This document shows positions 51,913 to 59,830 of a stretch of 64,000 nt of DNA, one piece after another. The stretch's first letter is position 1. Each line of letters opens with the position of its first letter. Source of the DNA: Pseudomonadota bacterium (lineage in GTDB: Bacteria; Pseudomonadota; Alphaproteobacteria; UBA9655). The stretch spans positions 1-64,000 of the forward strand of contig JAFECQ010000015.1 of the NCBI GenBank assembly GCA_018242065.1. The letters run 5' to 3'. A program made the position numbers and the translations under genes. The notes under the pieces are model-generated. The model was not told the DNA's origin and did no database searches. It saw nothing but the letters and a program-made list of their open reading frames with translations.

Positions 51913-52409
51913 TTTTGCTTCCAGAACCAACCCCAACATACACACACAAGCACCAAAGAAAGGATGGCGTTATAGGCTGCAAGCGAGAGCCCAAATAAAC
52001 TCCAGGTTACTTGATCACAACGCACCAAAGGTGTTTTTAGAAGCTGTTCTTTGAGAGCTTCGACAGACTCAAAGGCACTAAAATCGTTTGAACTACAAAA
52101 AGAAGGTAAACTAACCCAATGCTGTTGAATGGCAACATGATATCCCGCAAGAAGAGCGCCGCCTGCAAAGATAAAACCGAGAATTAAAAGAGCATAGTGT
52201 TGAAAACGTTGAGGGAGAACTAGGAGAGATAGAAGTGAGAAAATTCCAGCTCCCATAAAAACATTTCTTTCATAAAGACACATCTGGCATGGACGAACAG
52301 CAAAATAATGTTCCATGACATATGCTGCTCCTAAAACACCAACACAGATAAGTGTTAAAACGCCCAATAGTGTGCGAGATGAAAAGCATGTAAGAAATTT
52401 AAGACACAT
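51909..52409 (-). CDS. dsbB: Disulfide bond formation protein DsbB
   Basis: DsbB passes electrons from DsbA to ubiquinone and so keeps periplasmic disulfide formation going. Four membrane segments are seen. The first redox pair is RPCQMCLYER (about residues 39-48), the second pair lies in the next periplasmic loop: SFCSSN near 103-108 and VRCDQVTWSLFGLSLA near 127-142. It overlaps coq7 by 4 bp, a pairing that links it to quinone supply by context. Its clients would include the Cys-rich secreted protein nearby; this is inference. Confidence 0.93.
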   Translation of the reverse strand: MCLKFLTCFSSRTLLGVLTLICVGVLGAAYVMEHYFAVRPCQMCLYERNVFMGAGIFSLLSLLVLPQRFQHYALLILGFIFAGGALLAGYHVAIQQHWVSLPSFCSSNDFSAFESVEALKEQLLKTPLVRCDQVTWSLFGLSLAAYNAILSLVLVCVCWGWFWKQK

Positions 52410-52433
52410 ATTTGTCCTCCCTTTTAACTTATC

Positions 52434-53015
52434 TTAGCCTAAAACATAAACAAGACCAAATCCACCTATAAGAGCCCCTAAAGAGGCAAGTGTGACGAGA
52501 GTAAGATTTTTATCAATGTATTGTCTCATCGATGGGCCATAATACCAGAACAATGCGGCAAGTAAAAAGAAACGAAAGCCGCGCGCAATAAAAGACGCAA
52601 TCGTAAAAGATGTAAAGTCAAGTCCAGTGACCCCACAAGCAATTGTGACTACTTTATAAGGGATGGGTGTAAGCCCTTTGAGTGCTACGATCCAAAAACC
52701 CCATTCATTAAAGCTATCTTGAAATTTGTCGAACGCTGCTTGTAGGCCATAGGTTTGAAGGATAAATTCACCGATTGTTTCATAAAGACCATATCCAATC
52801 GCATATCCTAACCATCCCCCAACAACGGATGAAATTGTACAAATAAAAGCGAACTGCCAACTTTTTTCACGTCTAGCCAATAACATTGCAATGTAAAGTG
52901 GATCGGGTGGAATGGGAAAAAATGAACTTTCAGCAAAGGAGACAGCCGCCAAAATCCATACAGCATATGGGTGATTAGCAAAACTCATAATCCAATCAAA
53001 GGTACGTCTTAACAT
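52434..53015 (-). CDS. YqaA/DedA-family (VTT domain) membrane protein
   Basis: DedA/VTT proteins act in lipid transport across membranes and in envelope homeostasis. The 193 residues hold about five hydrophobic segments and the family blocks AAVSFAESSFFPIPPDPLYI (about 25-44), GGWLGYAIGYG near 65-75 and GLTPIPYKVVTIACG near 114-128, with Arg in FIARGFRFF. The start is set at the ATG at 53015 (MLRRTF); a TTG at 53027 would add four residues. It is 24 bp upstream of dsbB, so dsbB and coq7 may be co-transcribed with it. Confidence 0.88.
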   Translation of the reverse strand: MLRRTFDWIMSFANHPYAVWILAAVSFAESSFFPIPPDPLYIAMLLARREKSWQFAFICTISSVVGGWLGYAIGYGLYETIGEFILQTYGLQAAFDKFQDSFNEWGFWIVALKGLTPIPYKVVTIACGVTGLDFTSFTIASFIARGFRFFLLAALFWYYGPSMRQYIDKNLTLVTLASLGALIGGFGLVYVLG

Positions 53016-53095
53016 AATGTCTCTCAATACTCATCGCTATTTTGAGGGGTAGCATGGATTGTGGATAAGTTCAATGAAAATACCAGCAACAGTAT

Positions 53096-53848
53096 TTATT
53101 GAGCTGTGATACCGCCATCAACAACGAGTTCAGATCCGGTTATGTAAGAAGCATCATCACTAGCAAGGAAGAGAACGGCTTTTGCGACTTCTATCGGTTG
53201 GCCAGCTCGCTTGAGGAGCGTTTTGGAGATGAACCAATCTTTTTGGGTTGGATCTTTCATAATTTCGGATGTTAAAGGTGTTTCGATAAGTCCGGGGTGA
53301 ACGGAATTCACCCGGATGTTATCTTTTGCATAATCGACTGCAGCTGCTTTTGTGAGAAGGCGGACAGCTCCTTTTGAAGCGGCAAGGGCTGCTGCATTTG
53401 GCCCTCCGATCAAGCCATAGATCGAAGAGATGTTAATAATTGAGCCACCTCCTGATTTTCGCATGGCAGGAGCTATATGTTTGCACCCTAAAAAAACACC
53501 TTTGGCGTTCACATCAAAAACTTGATCCCATTCTTGTGAAGTTGTGTTTTCGAGGCTTTTTTGAAGTAAAATACCTCCATTATTTACAAGAATATCAATC
53601 TTTCCATAGGCTTGTAGCGTTTTCTCAATAACATTTTTCCAGCCCTCTTCCTCAGAAACATTATGCTCTAGAAAGAAAGCTTTTCCACCTTGCTGATGAA
53701 TTTCTTGAACAACTTTTTCTCCAGCAGCTGTATCTCGATCCGTTGCAATAACGCTCGCTCCTTCTTGAGCAAATAAGAGGGCTTCCGTATATCCCATACC
53801 CTTGGCTGCTCCCGTAATAAGAGCAACTTTACCAGCTAGCTTTCCCAT
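53096..53848 (-). CDS. SDR-family protein with the catalytic Tyr replaced by Leu
   Basis: The 250 residues are of the classical short-chain dehydrogenase type: cofactor loop TGAAKGMG (about 13-20), NNGG near 89-92, and the end SELVVDGGITAQ. In the catalytic Ser-x12-Tyr-x3-Lys set, the Ser (SSIYGLIGGP) and Lys (ASKGAV) are kept, but the Tyr position reads Leu (NAAALAASK). The adjacent paralogue at 53950 keeps the Tyr but lost part of the loop. It may be inactive, a partner subunit, or changed in chemistry. AGGAGG precedes the ATG. Confidence 0.88.
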   Translation of the reverse strand: MGKLAGKVALITGAAKGMGYTEALLFAQEGASVIATDRDTAAGEKVVQEIHQQGGKAFFLEHNVSEEEGWKNVIEKTLQAYGKIDILVNNGGILLQKSLENTTSQEWDQVFDVNAKGVFLGCKHIAPAMRKSGGGSIINISSIYGLIGGPNAAALAASKGAVRLLTKAAAVDYAKDNIRVNSVHPGLIETPLTSEIMKDPTQKDWFISKTLLKRAGQPIEVAKAVLFLASDDASYITGSELVVDGGITAQ

Positions 53849-53949
53849 CCTATCCTCCTAAATTGAACATTGAAGGTATCAATATAGCGTTAGAATGGAA
53901 AACTTTCAAATATTATTATAAAAAATATTTATTCATCATATATTTAAAA

Positions 53950-54690
53950 TTATTCAGTAATATATCCGCCGTCAACAACAAGTTCAGACCCTGTCATATA
54001 TGATGCGTCGTCGCTTGCAAGAAAAAGAACTGCTTTTGCAACTTCTATGGGCAAGCCTGCACGCCCCAAGAGTATTTTTGAAACGAAGTAATTTCTTTGA
54101 ACACGATCTTTGAAGATTTCTTCGGTCATAGATGTTTCGATAAGCCCGGGATAAATGGAGTTTACACGAATATTATCCTTAGCATAATCGATAGCAGCAG
54201 CTTTTGTTAAAAGCTGAACGGCTCCTTTAGACGCTTCATAAGCTGCTGCCGAAGGGCCACCGATAGATAAGATATTAATAATGGAGCCTCCACCCGCTTT
54301 GCGCATAGCGCCAGCAACATACTTACACCCTAAAAATGGTCCCTTTGCATTGACTTCAAAAACTTTTTCCCATTCCTTTGCGCTTGTATTTTCGAGATCT
54401 TTTTGAATCAAAATTCCAGCATTATTAACAAGGATATCCAATTTGCCATGAGCTTTTGTTACTTTTGCAATAATCTCACTCCAATCCTCTTCGCGGGCAA
54501 CGTCATGTTTAAAGAACATTGTCTTGCCATTCTTTTTTTGAATTTCACGGATTAATTTCTCTCCTGCGGCTGTATCTACATCTGTTGCAATAACACTTGC
54601 TCCTTCTTGAGCAAATAAGAGTGCTTGACTGTAGCCAATCCCATTTCCCGCACCTGTTATCAGTGCGACTTTTCCTTCTAGCTTTCCCAT
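53950..54690 (-). CDS. SDR-family oxidoreductase paralogue with a shortened catalytic loop
   Basis: The 246 residues share most of their sequence with the product of the gene at 53096. The cofactor loop is TGAGNGIG (about 13-20), NNAG lies near 89-92. The Tyr-Lys pair is kept (AAAYEASKGAV), but four residues between the Ser and Tyr are missing: NILSIGGPSAAAY has 9 positions from Ser to Tyr where 13 are usual. Thus the two tandem genes carry different lesions in the same active site. The end ELVVDGGYITE is typical. AGGAG lies upstream of the ATG. The pair arose by gene duplication. Confidence 0.87.
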   Translation of the reverse strand: MGKLEGKVALITGAGNGIGYSQALLFAQEGASVIATDVDTAAGEKLIREIQKKNGKTMFFKHDVAREEDWSEIIAKVTKAHGKLDILVNNAGILIQKDLENTSAKEWEKVFEVNAKGPFLGCKYVAGAMRKAGGGSIINILSIGGPSAAAYEASKGAVQLLTKAAAIDYAKDNIRVNSIYPGLIETSMTEEIFKDRVQRNYFVSKILLGRAGLPIEVAKAVLFLASDDASYMTGSELVVDGGYITE

Positions 54691-54709
54691 TATGATCTCC
54701 TGTTAAATA

Positions 54710-55081
54710 TTAAGACTGCTTTTTATCGAGCCATTTTTGGGCTTCTTTGTATTCTTTGCTTTTAAAATGCTTGAGCTCCATTTTCCTTAAAAACAGGTTT
54801 GAAACTTTTATGAGAGGGCTCATCCACCATTGGTCACCTACGGTTGCAATTCGTTCAAAGTTTTTAATGTGGTGGATGCCAAATTTAAAGTCATCAAGCA
54901 TGGCCTTACTCTCAATCTTTTCAAAAGTGCGCATGTCACAGAAAGCGCGGAGAGGAGAGGATGTTTTAATGGCCTTCTTAAGTTTAGGGATGAGAATTTT
55001 TTGATAGTCATCATGTGTGACGACACCTTCGTATTTAAGATGAACAAGTTTGCCATTTTGCTTATTTGAAACCTGGATCAT
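54710..55081 (-). CDS. SpoIIAA-like (STAS-related) protein
   Basis: The 123 residues fit the SpoIIAA-like family: beta-rich start GKLVHLKYEGVVTHDDYQKI, LRAFCDMRTFEKIE near 43-56, FKFGIHHIKNFERIATVGDQ near 64-83, and the end WWMSPLIKVSNLFLRKMELK, HFKSKEYKEAQKWL. The start is set at the ATG at 55081 with GGGAGG seven bases upstream; the longer frame to 55144 is not supported. Members are soluble and of uncertain role, in some cases membrane- or lipid-associated. Confidence 0.85.
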   Translation of the reverse strand: MIQVSNKQNGKLVHLKYEGVVTHDDYQKILIPKLKKAIKTSSPLRAFCDMRTFEKIESKAMLDDFKFGIHHIKNFERIATVGDQWWMSPLIKVSNLFLRKMELKHFKSKEYKEAQKWLDKKQS

Positions 55082-55186
55082 TTTTTCCTCCCTTTTTGAT
55101 CTTCTATTAAAAATATGCCTAATTTTTAAATAAATTGTTAACAAGGAGATGTTATTATTAAATTTGTAAGAAAAAGGAGGAAATGA

Positions 55187-55363
55187 ATGAAAAATTTTCT
55201 AATGCTATGTGCAATAGGAGCCGTCTCTTTAACCCTTTCGGGATGTGCTTATTATGGCGGGGTTGATGAGCCTTATTATGGGCCTGGTTATGACGGTGGT
55301 TTCTACGGTTATGACTATTTCTATGGCGGTGGTCATGGCCATCATGGCGGACACCATCACTAA
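55187..55363 (+). CDS. Tiny Gly/Tyr/His-rich lipoprotein
   Basis: The 58-residue frame begins MKNFLMLCAIGAVSLTLSGC, a lipoprotein signal with lipobox LSGC, so the mature protein is only about 39 residues, anchored by Cys20. It is rich in Gly, Tyr and His: YYGPGYDGGFYGYDYFYGGG, ending GHGHHGGHHH. AGGAGG lies six bases upstream of the ATG at 55187. The His cluster suggests metal binding, by composition only. No family is known to me. Confidence 0.72.
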   Translation: MKNFLMLCAIGAVSLTLSGCAYYGGVDEPYYGPGYDGGFYGYDYFYGGGHGHHGGHHH

Positions 55364-55378
55364 GAAACTCTTATAGAC

Positions 55379-56944
55379 CTATAATGCGATTGGAGCATGT
55401 GCTTGGGGAGTTGTAACTTTCATTGAGCCAATTCCCCAAACCGTGAGGCCTGCAGCCGCAAGAGCGCAAAGACAACCGAACATCATATTAAGAGAGAGCC
55501 CATGCACAAAAGCTTGATCAACCCAACTTAAAAGCTGAGGAATTTGCTCAGATGGAAACCCTTTAAGTTGAGAAGCAGAATGTTCAACTTTTGAGATTAC
55601 TTCTGCAAGAGTTTGATGTTGGTCAGGCGTAAGCATCATTCCATGAGCTTGGCTGATGTTAACAAGATAACTTCGTCCAAATAAGACCACAAAGCTGGTG
55701 GAAAGAACAATGCTAAGCGTATTGCCCACCATCATAAACATCATATAAACGCCAGAGGCTACATTCAAGTCTTCAGCTGGAACGGCGCGCATCATGGCTG
55801 TGTTGCATGCTGTAAAATAGGCTCCTAGTCCTGTTCCGACAAGGAACATAGCTGTTATGACGTATGTAAGAGAAGAATCCGCCTTTAAAAATATCAACAT
55901 TCCTAGAGCAACGGCTGTGACGAGAGCTCCAAAGACCATAGGACCTCTAATTCCAAATACATCAATCATTTTGCCGCCAATGGGAGAAAGGAGGCCCATA
56001 CTAATGGTCATGGAAATAAAGATTAAACCTGTTTCATAGCTCGAATAGTGGAGGGTGTTTTGGAGGTAAAGCCCCATCAAAACAAGAACCATTGAAAAGT
56101 TTATAGCCATAAAAAACTCTCCCACAGTTGCGGCCATGTAGGCTTTGTTTTTCAACAGATGGGATGGAATCATGCGAAGTTTTTGAGTTCGATCTCGAAG
56201 GATATAAAGCCCGAGCAAAAGGAGTCCAAAGATCATTACTTCCCATAATGTAATGCTTGCTATCCCCCAAGTTTCGATTTGGTTGAGCCCATAAACGCTG
56301 ATACATAAACCCGCACTTAGCAAAAAAGCACCAATATAGTCAATTTTCTCCTTAATGACGGGCAAGATGTCTTTTGCTGCATAGAGTTTGAGGATTGCAA
56401 TAACGATAATTCCTAATGGAATATTGATATAAAAAATCCAGCGCCAGCTCGCTTCTTCAATAATCAATCCAGCAAGACTAGGACCTGCTGCAAGACCAAA
56501 GCCGGCAAAAGATAAAATGATACCCATGACAAAACCCTGTTTCTCAGGAGGAGCAGTTGTAAAGATCACAGCCCAGGCAGGTGCTGAAAAAACAGCAGCG
56601 CCTAATCCTTGTAATACTCTTCCTAAAATAAGAATTTCAATAGAATGTCCTGCCCCTGTGAGACAAGAACCAGCCATGAATAGAATTAACCCTGCAATGA
56701 GAGCATTTCGTTTGCCATAAAAATCGGCAAGGCGGCCAGCAGGAATTACAAAAGCGGCCCAGACAAGAACGTATGAGCTCAAAAGCCATTGAAGACTATT
56801 AAGATCTGCATTAATTTCCTCAGCAATAGGAACAAGGGTTAAATTGACAGCTGTGTAGTCAATGTTCAAAAGAAAAATTAAGACGCCAACTGAAATGAGG
56901 ACCATCCAAGCATGTAGGGAAATTGTAGAGGAGGGCGCAGACAT
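55379..56944 (-). CDS. MFS drug efflux transporter (DHA2, 14 helices)
   Basis: This 521-residue carrier has 14 hydrophobic segments and belongs to the EmrB/QacA drug:H+ antiporter group. Motif A reads GRLADFYGKRNALIAG (about residues 70-85), and the following GRVLQGLGAAVFSAPAWAV is the family's motif B. Motif C is near 150 (GFGLAAGPSLAGLI). It would export hydrophobic compounds using the proton gradient. No EmrA-type partner or regulator is next to it. Confidence 0.9.
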   Translation of the reverse strand: MSAPSSTISLHAWMVLISVGVLIFLLNIDYTAVNLTLVPIAEEINADLNSLQWLLSSYVLVWAAFVIPAGRLADFYGKRNALIAGLILFMAGSCLTGAGHSIEILILGRVLQGLGAAVFSAPAWAVIFTTAPPEKQGFVMGIILSFAGFGLAAGPSLAGLIIEEASWRWIFYINIPLGIIVIAILKLYAAKDILPVIKEKIDYIGAFLLSAGLCISVYGLNQIETWGIASITLWEVMIFGLLLLGLYILRDRTQKLRMIPSHLLKNKAYMAATVGEFFMAINFSMVLVLMGLYLQNTLHYSSYETGLIFISMTISMGLLSPIGGKMIDVFGIRGPMVFGALVTAVALGMLIFLKADSSLTYVITAMFLVGTGLGAYFTACNTAMMRAVPAEDLNVASGVYMMFMMVGNTLSIVLSTSFVVLFGRSYLVNISQAHGMMLTPDQHQTLAEVISKVEHSASQLKGFPSEQIPQLLSWVDQAFVHGLSLNMMFGCLCALAAAGLTVWGIGSMKVTTPQAHAPIAL

Positions 56945-57012
56945 GAAAAGCTCCTATTTTTGAAGAAGTTATTTCAAAAAATAATAGAAAACAAGAGTCA
57001 AAAAACTATTTT

Positions 57013-58161
57013 TTAAGATAGCTGTGACTTTTCGACCTTACGTCTCTTCCAAACCCAGCTCACAAGATTAATCATTGTTAGAAGAATGAGTAGAGGATAC
57101 AGATAGTAAAGGATAGGTGCAAGGAACGCTACTATTCCATTGAAACCTAAATTTGACATAAGAAATGTTGTCAAAACAGTCATAAAAAGACATATAAATC
57201 GCGGAAGAGTATTCTTAAAAATCTGTTCGTAAAGATAATCCGTAAAGACGGTTGTCAGAGCGACCACAGTTGTTAGACACGACAGTATAATAGCAATTGT
57301 TACGATGCGTCCGCCAAAATTTCCGAGTGTGAGATAGGCAATGATACTTAAAAATTGCTCAGGAGCATGTTGACTCAGAGCTTCTGCAAATGTGGCACCC
57401 AAATAAACAAGAGCAAGATAGACAATGAGCAAAAGGCTTGATCCAAGAAGTATCGCATACAGAGAGAGATTAAATGAAAGGGTGTTATCTTCTTCGTCTT
57501 TTGAGAATTTAAGTTTAAAATGGCGCGCAACAACAGTGGCAAAGAAGAAACTCGCAATCAAATCCATCATTTGATATCCCTTGAATGAGCCATCTTGAAA
57601 AACATCCACAGGAGAGAGGAGGCTTAGCGCAGGAGATTGTGCATAGAGAAGTCCAAAAATGAGAATAAATCCCACAGATAAAATTTTTGCGGGAGCTAAG
57701 ATGGCACCTAAAAGCGGAATAACTTGGTTTTGATTGATACATAAGAGAAAAACAATGCAGCTCATGACAAAGCTGAAACCACTTAAATGAAAGTGAGGGG
57801 CTAATATTGAAAAGCTTCCAAAAGCAACTGTAATGCATCGAGGTAAGGCCCCAAATGGCCCTAATAGCAAGAGCATTAAAAAAATAAGAGTAAAAGCAGT
57901 TACTTTTCCAAAGCGTTCAAAAAAATTCTGGTAATTTCCATTATAAAGAAGGATGCCAACCAACCCGAGAAACGGGACAAGTATGCCTGTTAGGGTTAGG
58001 CCTGCAAAAGCAGGCAAGAAAGCGCTGGTCGCATTTTTCCCTGCTAAAAGGGGGAACACTAAGTTTCCGGCTCCAAAAAACATCGCAAATACAGCAAAAC
58101 CACCTGTAACAATAGCTAATAGTTCTTTTGAATTTAATTTTAACATTTTATTACTACTCAT
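57013..58161 (-). CDS. brnQ: Branched-chain amino acid:cation symporter (BrnQ/LIVCS)
   Basis: BrnQ-type carriers import Leu, Ile and Val with Na+ or H+. The 382 residues hold about 12 hydrophobic segments. The family start FAMFFGAGNLVFPLLAG (about 25-41) and the block LLGPFGALPRCITVAFG near 98-114 are diagnostic. The start is set at the ATG at 58161, eight bases after AAGGA; an ATG at 58170 sits directly on that site. It fits a lineage that imports amino acids. Confidence 0.9.
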   Translation of the reverse strand: MSSNKMLKLNSKELLAIVTGGFAVFAMFFGAGNLVFPLLAGKNATSAFLPAFAGLTLTGILVPFLGLVGILLYNGNYQNFFERFGKVTAFTLIFLMLLLLGPFGALPRCITVAFGSFSILAPHFHLSGFSFVMSCIVFLLCINQNQVIPLLGAILAPAKILSVGFILIFGLLYAQSPALSLLSPVDVFQDGSFKGYQMMDLIASFFFATVVARHFKLKFSKDEEDNTLSFNLSLYAILLGSSLLLIVYLALVYLGATFAEALSQHAPEQFLSIIAYLTLGNFGGRIVTIAIILSCLTTVVALTTVFTDYLYEQIFKNTLPRFICLFMTVLTTFLMSNLGFNGIVAFLAPILYYLYPLLILLTMINLVSWVWKRRKVEKSQLS

Positions 58162-58460
58162 TTCTATCATCCTTTGATATATAAGTACGACTTATCTACA
58201 TTTCTTCTTTTTTATTATAATAATGTTGGGGGAGGGGAATTGGGCAGCTAGCCGCCCACATTCAAGATGGATGATGAAATAATTTTAGTAAGGTGGGTAA
58301 ATTTTTTAATCATGTAAAAAGTATAAGAATCCTTTTTAATGGATGAAAGAAAAATCGACGAGTATTTGTTAAAATGGATTTAAGTTTTTGAAAAACAATC
58401 GAAGTTTCTTGTTTTGGATGTCTATATATAGTTGATTTAAATGAGAGCGACGCTGTTTGT
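58162..58460. other. Intergenic region with a GC-rich near-palindrome
   Basis: No gene is seen between brnQ and the toxin-antitoxin promoter. The 16-bp near-palindrome GGGCAGCTAGCCGCCC at 58242-58257 (one mismatched pair) stands out in AT-rich sequence. Confidence 0.4.
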
Positions 58461-58503
58461 GACTAAATTTAGTCTTGAAAAAGTATTGTTTTTTGACTAA
58501 TCT
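58461..58503 (+). promoter_or_regulatory. Promoter and candidate operator of the Phd/ParE module
   Basis: The perfect 14-bp palindrome GACTAAATTTAGTC at 58461-58474 lies directly before a likely promoter, -35 TTGAAA at 58475-58480, 17-bp spacer, -10 TAATCT at 58498-58503. A half site GACTAA recurs at 58495-58500, over the -10. This is a good candidate for autoregulation by the antitoxin. Confidence 0.5.
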
Positions 58504-58524
58504 GATAAAAAACAGGAGGTGCTT

Positions 58525-58791
58525 GTGAAAGAAATTTTACTTTCTGAAGATGTTGTCCCTATTGGTGAATTTAAAGCTCATGCGGCAAAATGGCTTGCGC
58601 AAGTTAAAGAAACGGATCATCCTTTAATAATAACGCAAAATGGTCGTCCGGCTGGTGTGTTGCTTTCTCCACAGGAGTTTGATCGTTTCCAAGAAAAAGA
58701 GAGATTTTTTTATTCAGTTGCGCAAGGGCTTGAAGATATAAAAGGAGGACGTGTCTTTTCAACTAAAGATTTGAAAGAACGTCTTGCATAG
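58525..58791 (+). CDS. Phd/YefM-type antitoxin
   Basis: The 88 residues show the Phd/YefM pattern: VPIGEFKAHAAKWLAQVKET (about residues 11-30), HPLIITQNGRPAGVLLSPQE (about 32-51) and a charged C-terminal arm. The start is the GTG at 58525, five bases after AGGAGG at 58514-58519; a GTG at 58519 overlaps that site and is unlikely. The toxin gene follows after 14 bp. It would bind its own promoter and neutralise the toxin. Confidence 0.88.
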   Translation: MKEILLSEDVVPIGEFKAHAAKWLAQVKETDHPLIITQNGRPAGVLLSPQEFDRFQEKERFFYSVAQGLEDIKGGRVFSTKDLKERLA

Positions 58792-58805
58792 ATTATTCTC
58801 TTTTA

Positions 58806-59108
58806 ATGAAGCTCTTATGGACCCAACAAGCATTAGAAAGACTTCTAGAAATTCAACAATATGTTGAAGGGAATACTTCAGCCGGGGTAGCAGCTAAGTT
58901 AATTAAAAGCCTTATTAGAAGAGCTGAAAACTTGCCAAGTTTTCCATATATGGGGCGCATTGTCCCAGAATTTTATTCTGAAAATCTTCGCGAAATTATT
59001 GAAGGAAAGTACAGAATAGTGTATTCTTTTCAAAAAGATACAGTGTTTATTCTCACGATTTTTGAAGGACATCGGTTGTTTCCTGAAAAAGACCTTCTCG
59101 TTAATTAA
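58806..59108 (+). CDS. RelE/ParE-type toxin
   Basis: The 100 residues fit the RelE/ParE fold: LLWTQQALERLLEIQQYVEG (about 3-22), LPSFPYMGRIVPEF near 43-56, and the core strand LREIIEGKYRIVYSFQKDTV near 61-80, ending with ILTIFEGHRLFPE. ParE types poison gyrase, RelE types cut mRNA; the lack of the RelE basic catalytic set favours ParE. It pairs with the antitoxin gene in front. Confidence 0.88.
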   Translation: MKLLWTQQALERLLEIQQYVEGNTSAGVAAKLIKSLIRRAENLPSFPYMGRIVPEFYSENLREIIEGKYRIVYSFQKDTVFILTIFEGHRLFPEKDLLVN

Positions 59109-59367
59109 TAGTAACTAAAAAGGAGATAAATATATTTTTATTTGTCGGGGTTTTGTATAAGTTTTTTCTTGATTTGTTTGAAATTAGCTCTTACATAGAA
59201 TACATGACATTTAGCAAATTCACAAAAAGTGCTTTTTTATATAAACGACCTCGTTTCTTCTAAGGCCATTATCTGATGGCTATCTTAGGCTATTGCCTAA
59301 CAATCAAGTTTAAAATGTATATGATTTTTTAATTCCACACGGAATTTTACAAAACGAGGAGACGAAT

Positions 59368-59706
59368 ATGATGACGATACCTTATGATGATTTTGCAAAA
59401 GTGAACATACTTTCAGGTACAATCATAAAGGCAGAGGTCTTTGAGAGAGCCCGCAAGCCCGCCTATAAAGTATGGGCTGATTTTGGTCCCGAAGTTGGTG
59501 TGTTACAAACGTCAGCTCAAGTAACAATTCACTACACCCCCTCATCCCTAATTGGACGTCAAATTTTAGGTGTGACAAATTTAGGGACAAAAAATATTGC
59601 TGGCTTTGAGTCCCAATTTCTTTTGGTAGGTTGTGAAGATTTACATGGGGCGGTTTGTCTCGCCACTCTTGACCCGAAGGTTGGGAATGGAAAAAGATTA
59701 TTTTAA
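59368..59706 (+). CDS. csaA: CsaA-like tRNA-binding domain protein
   Basis: CsaA is a small dimeric OB-fold protein like the tRNA-binding domain of methionyl-tRNA synthetase; it was described as an export-linked chaperone. The 112 residues match it along the whole length: VNILSGTIIKAEVFERARKP (about 11-30), QTSAQVTIHYTPSSLIGRQI (about 47-66) and VTNLGTKNIAGFESQFLLVG near 69-88. GAGGAG lies upstream of the first of two ATGs. A hairpin follows its stop. Confidence 0.92.
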   Translation: MMTIPYDDFAKVNILSGTIIKAEVFERARKPAYKVWADFGPEVGVLQTSAQVTIHYTPSSLIGRQILGVTNLGTKNIAGFESQFLLVGCEDLHGAVCLATLDPKVGNGKRLF

Positions 59707-59718
59707 TGAGGTAAAAAG

Positions 59719-59767
59719 AGCCGTGTGAACTCCACTCACGCGGCTACTTCATATATTATTTTTTTTA
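59719..59767 (+). terminator. Terminator-like hairpin after csaA
   Basis: Arms AGCCGTGTGA (59719-59728) and TCACGCGGCT (59736-59745) pair with one G:U around a 7-base loop. A run of eight T lies about 13 bases farther on, at the end of the span. It probably ends the csaA transcript. Confidence 0.6.
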
Positions 59768-59830
59768 GAAGTTAATCCCCTATTTCACCTTTAATCTTTT
59801 CACGCTAAACTCCTCTACAAGGAGAAAGAA

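Noticed and set aside
59264-59300. Small hairpins GCCAT/ATGGC and TTAGGC/GCCTAA between the ParE-type toxin gene and csaA
   Set aside because: The stems are only 5-6 bp and have no T-run, so they are too weak to call terminators or regulators.
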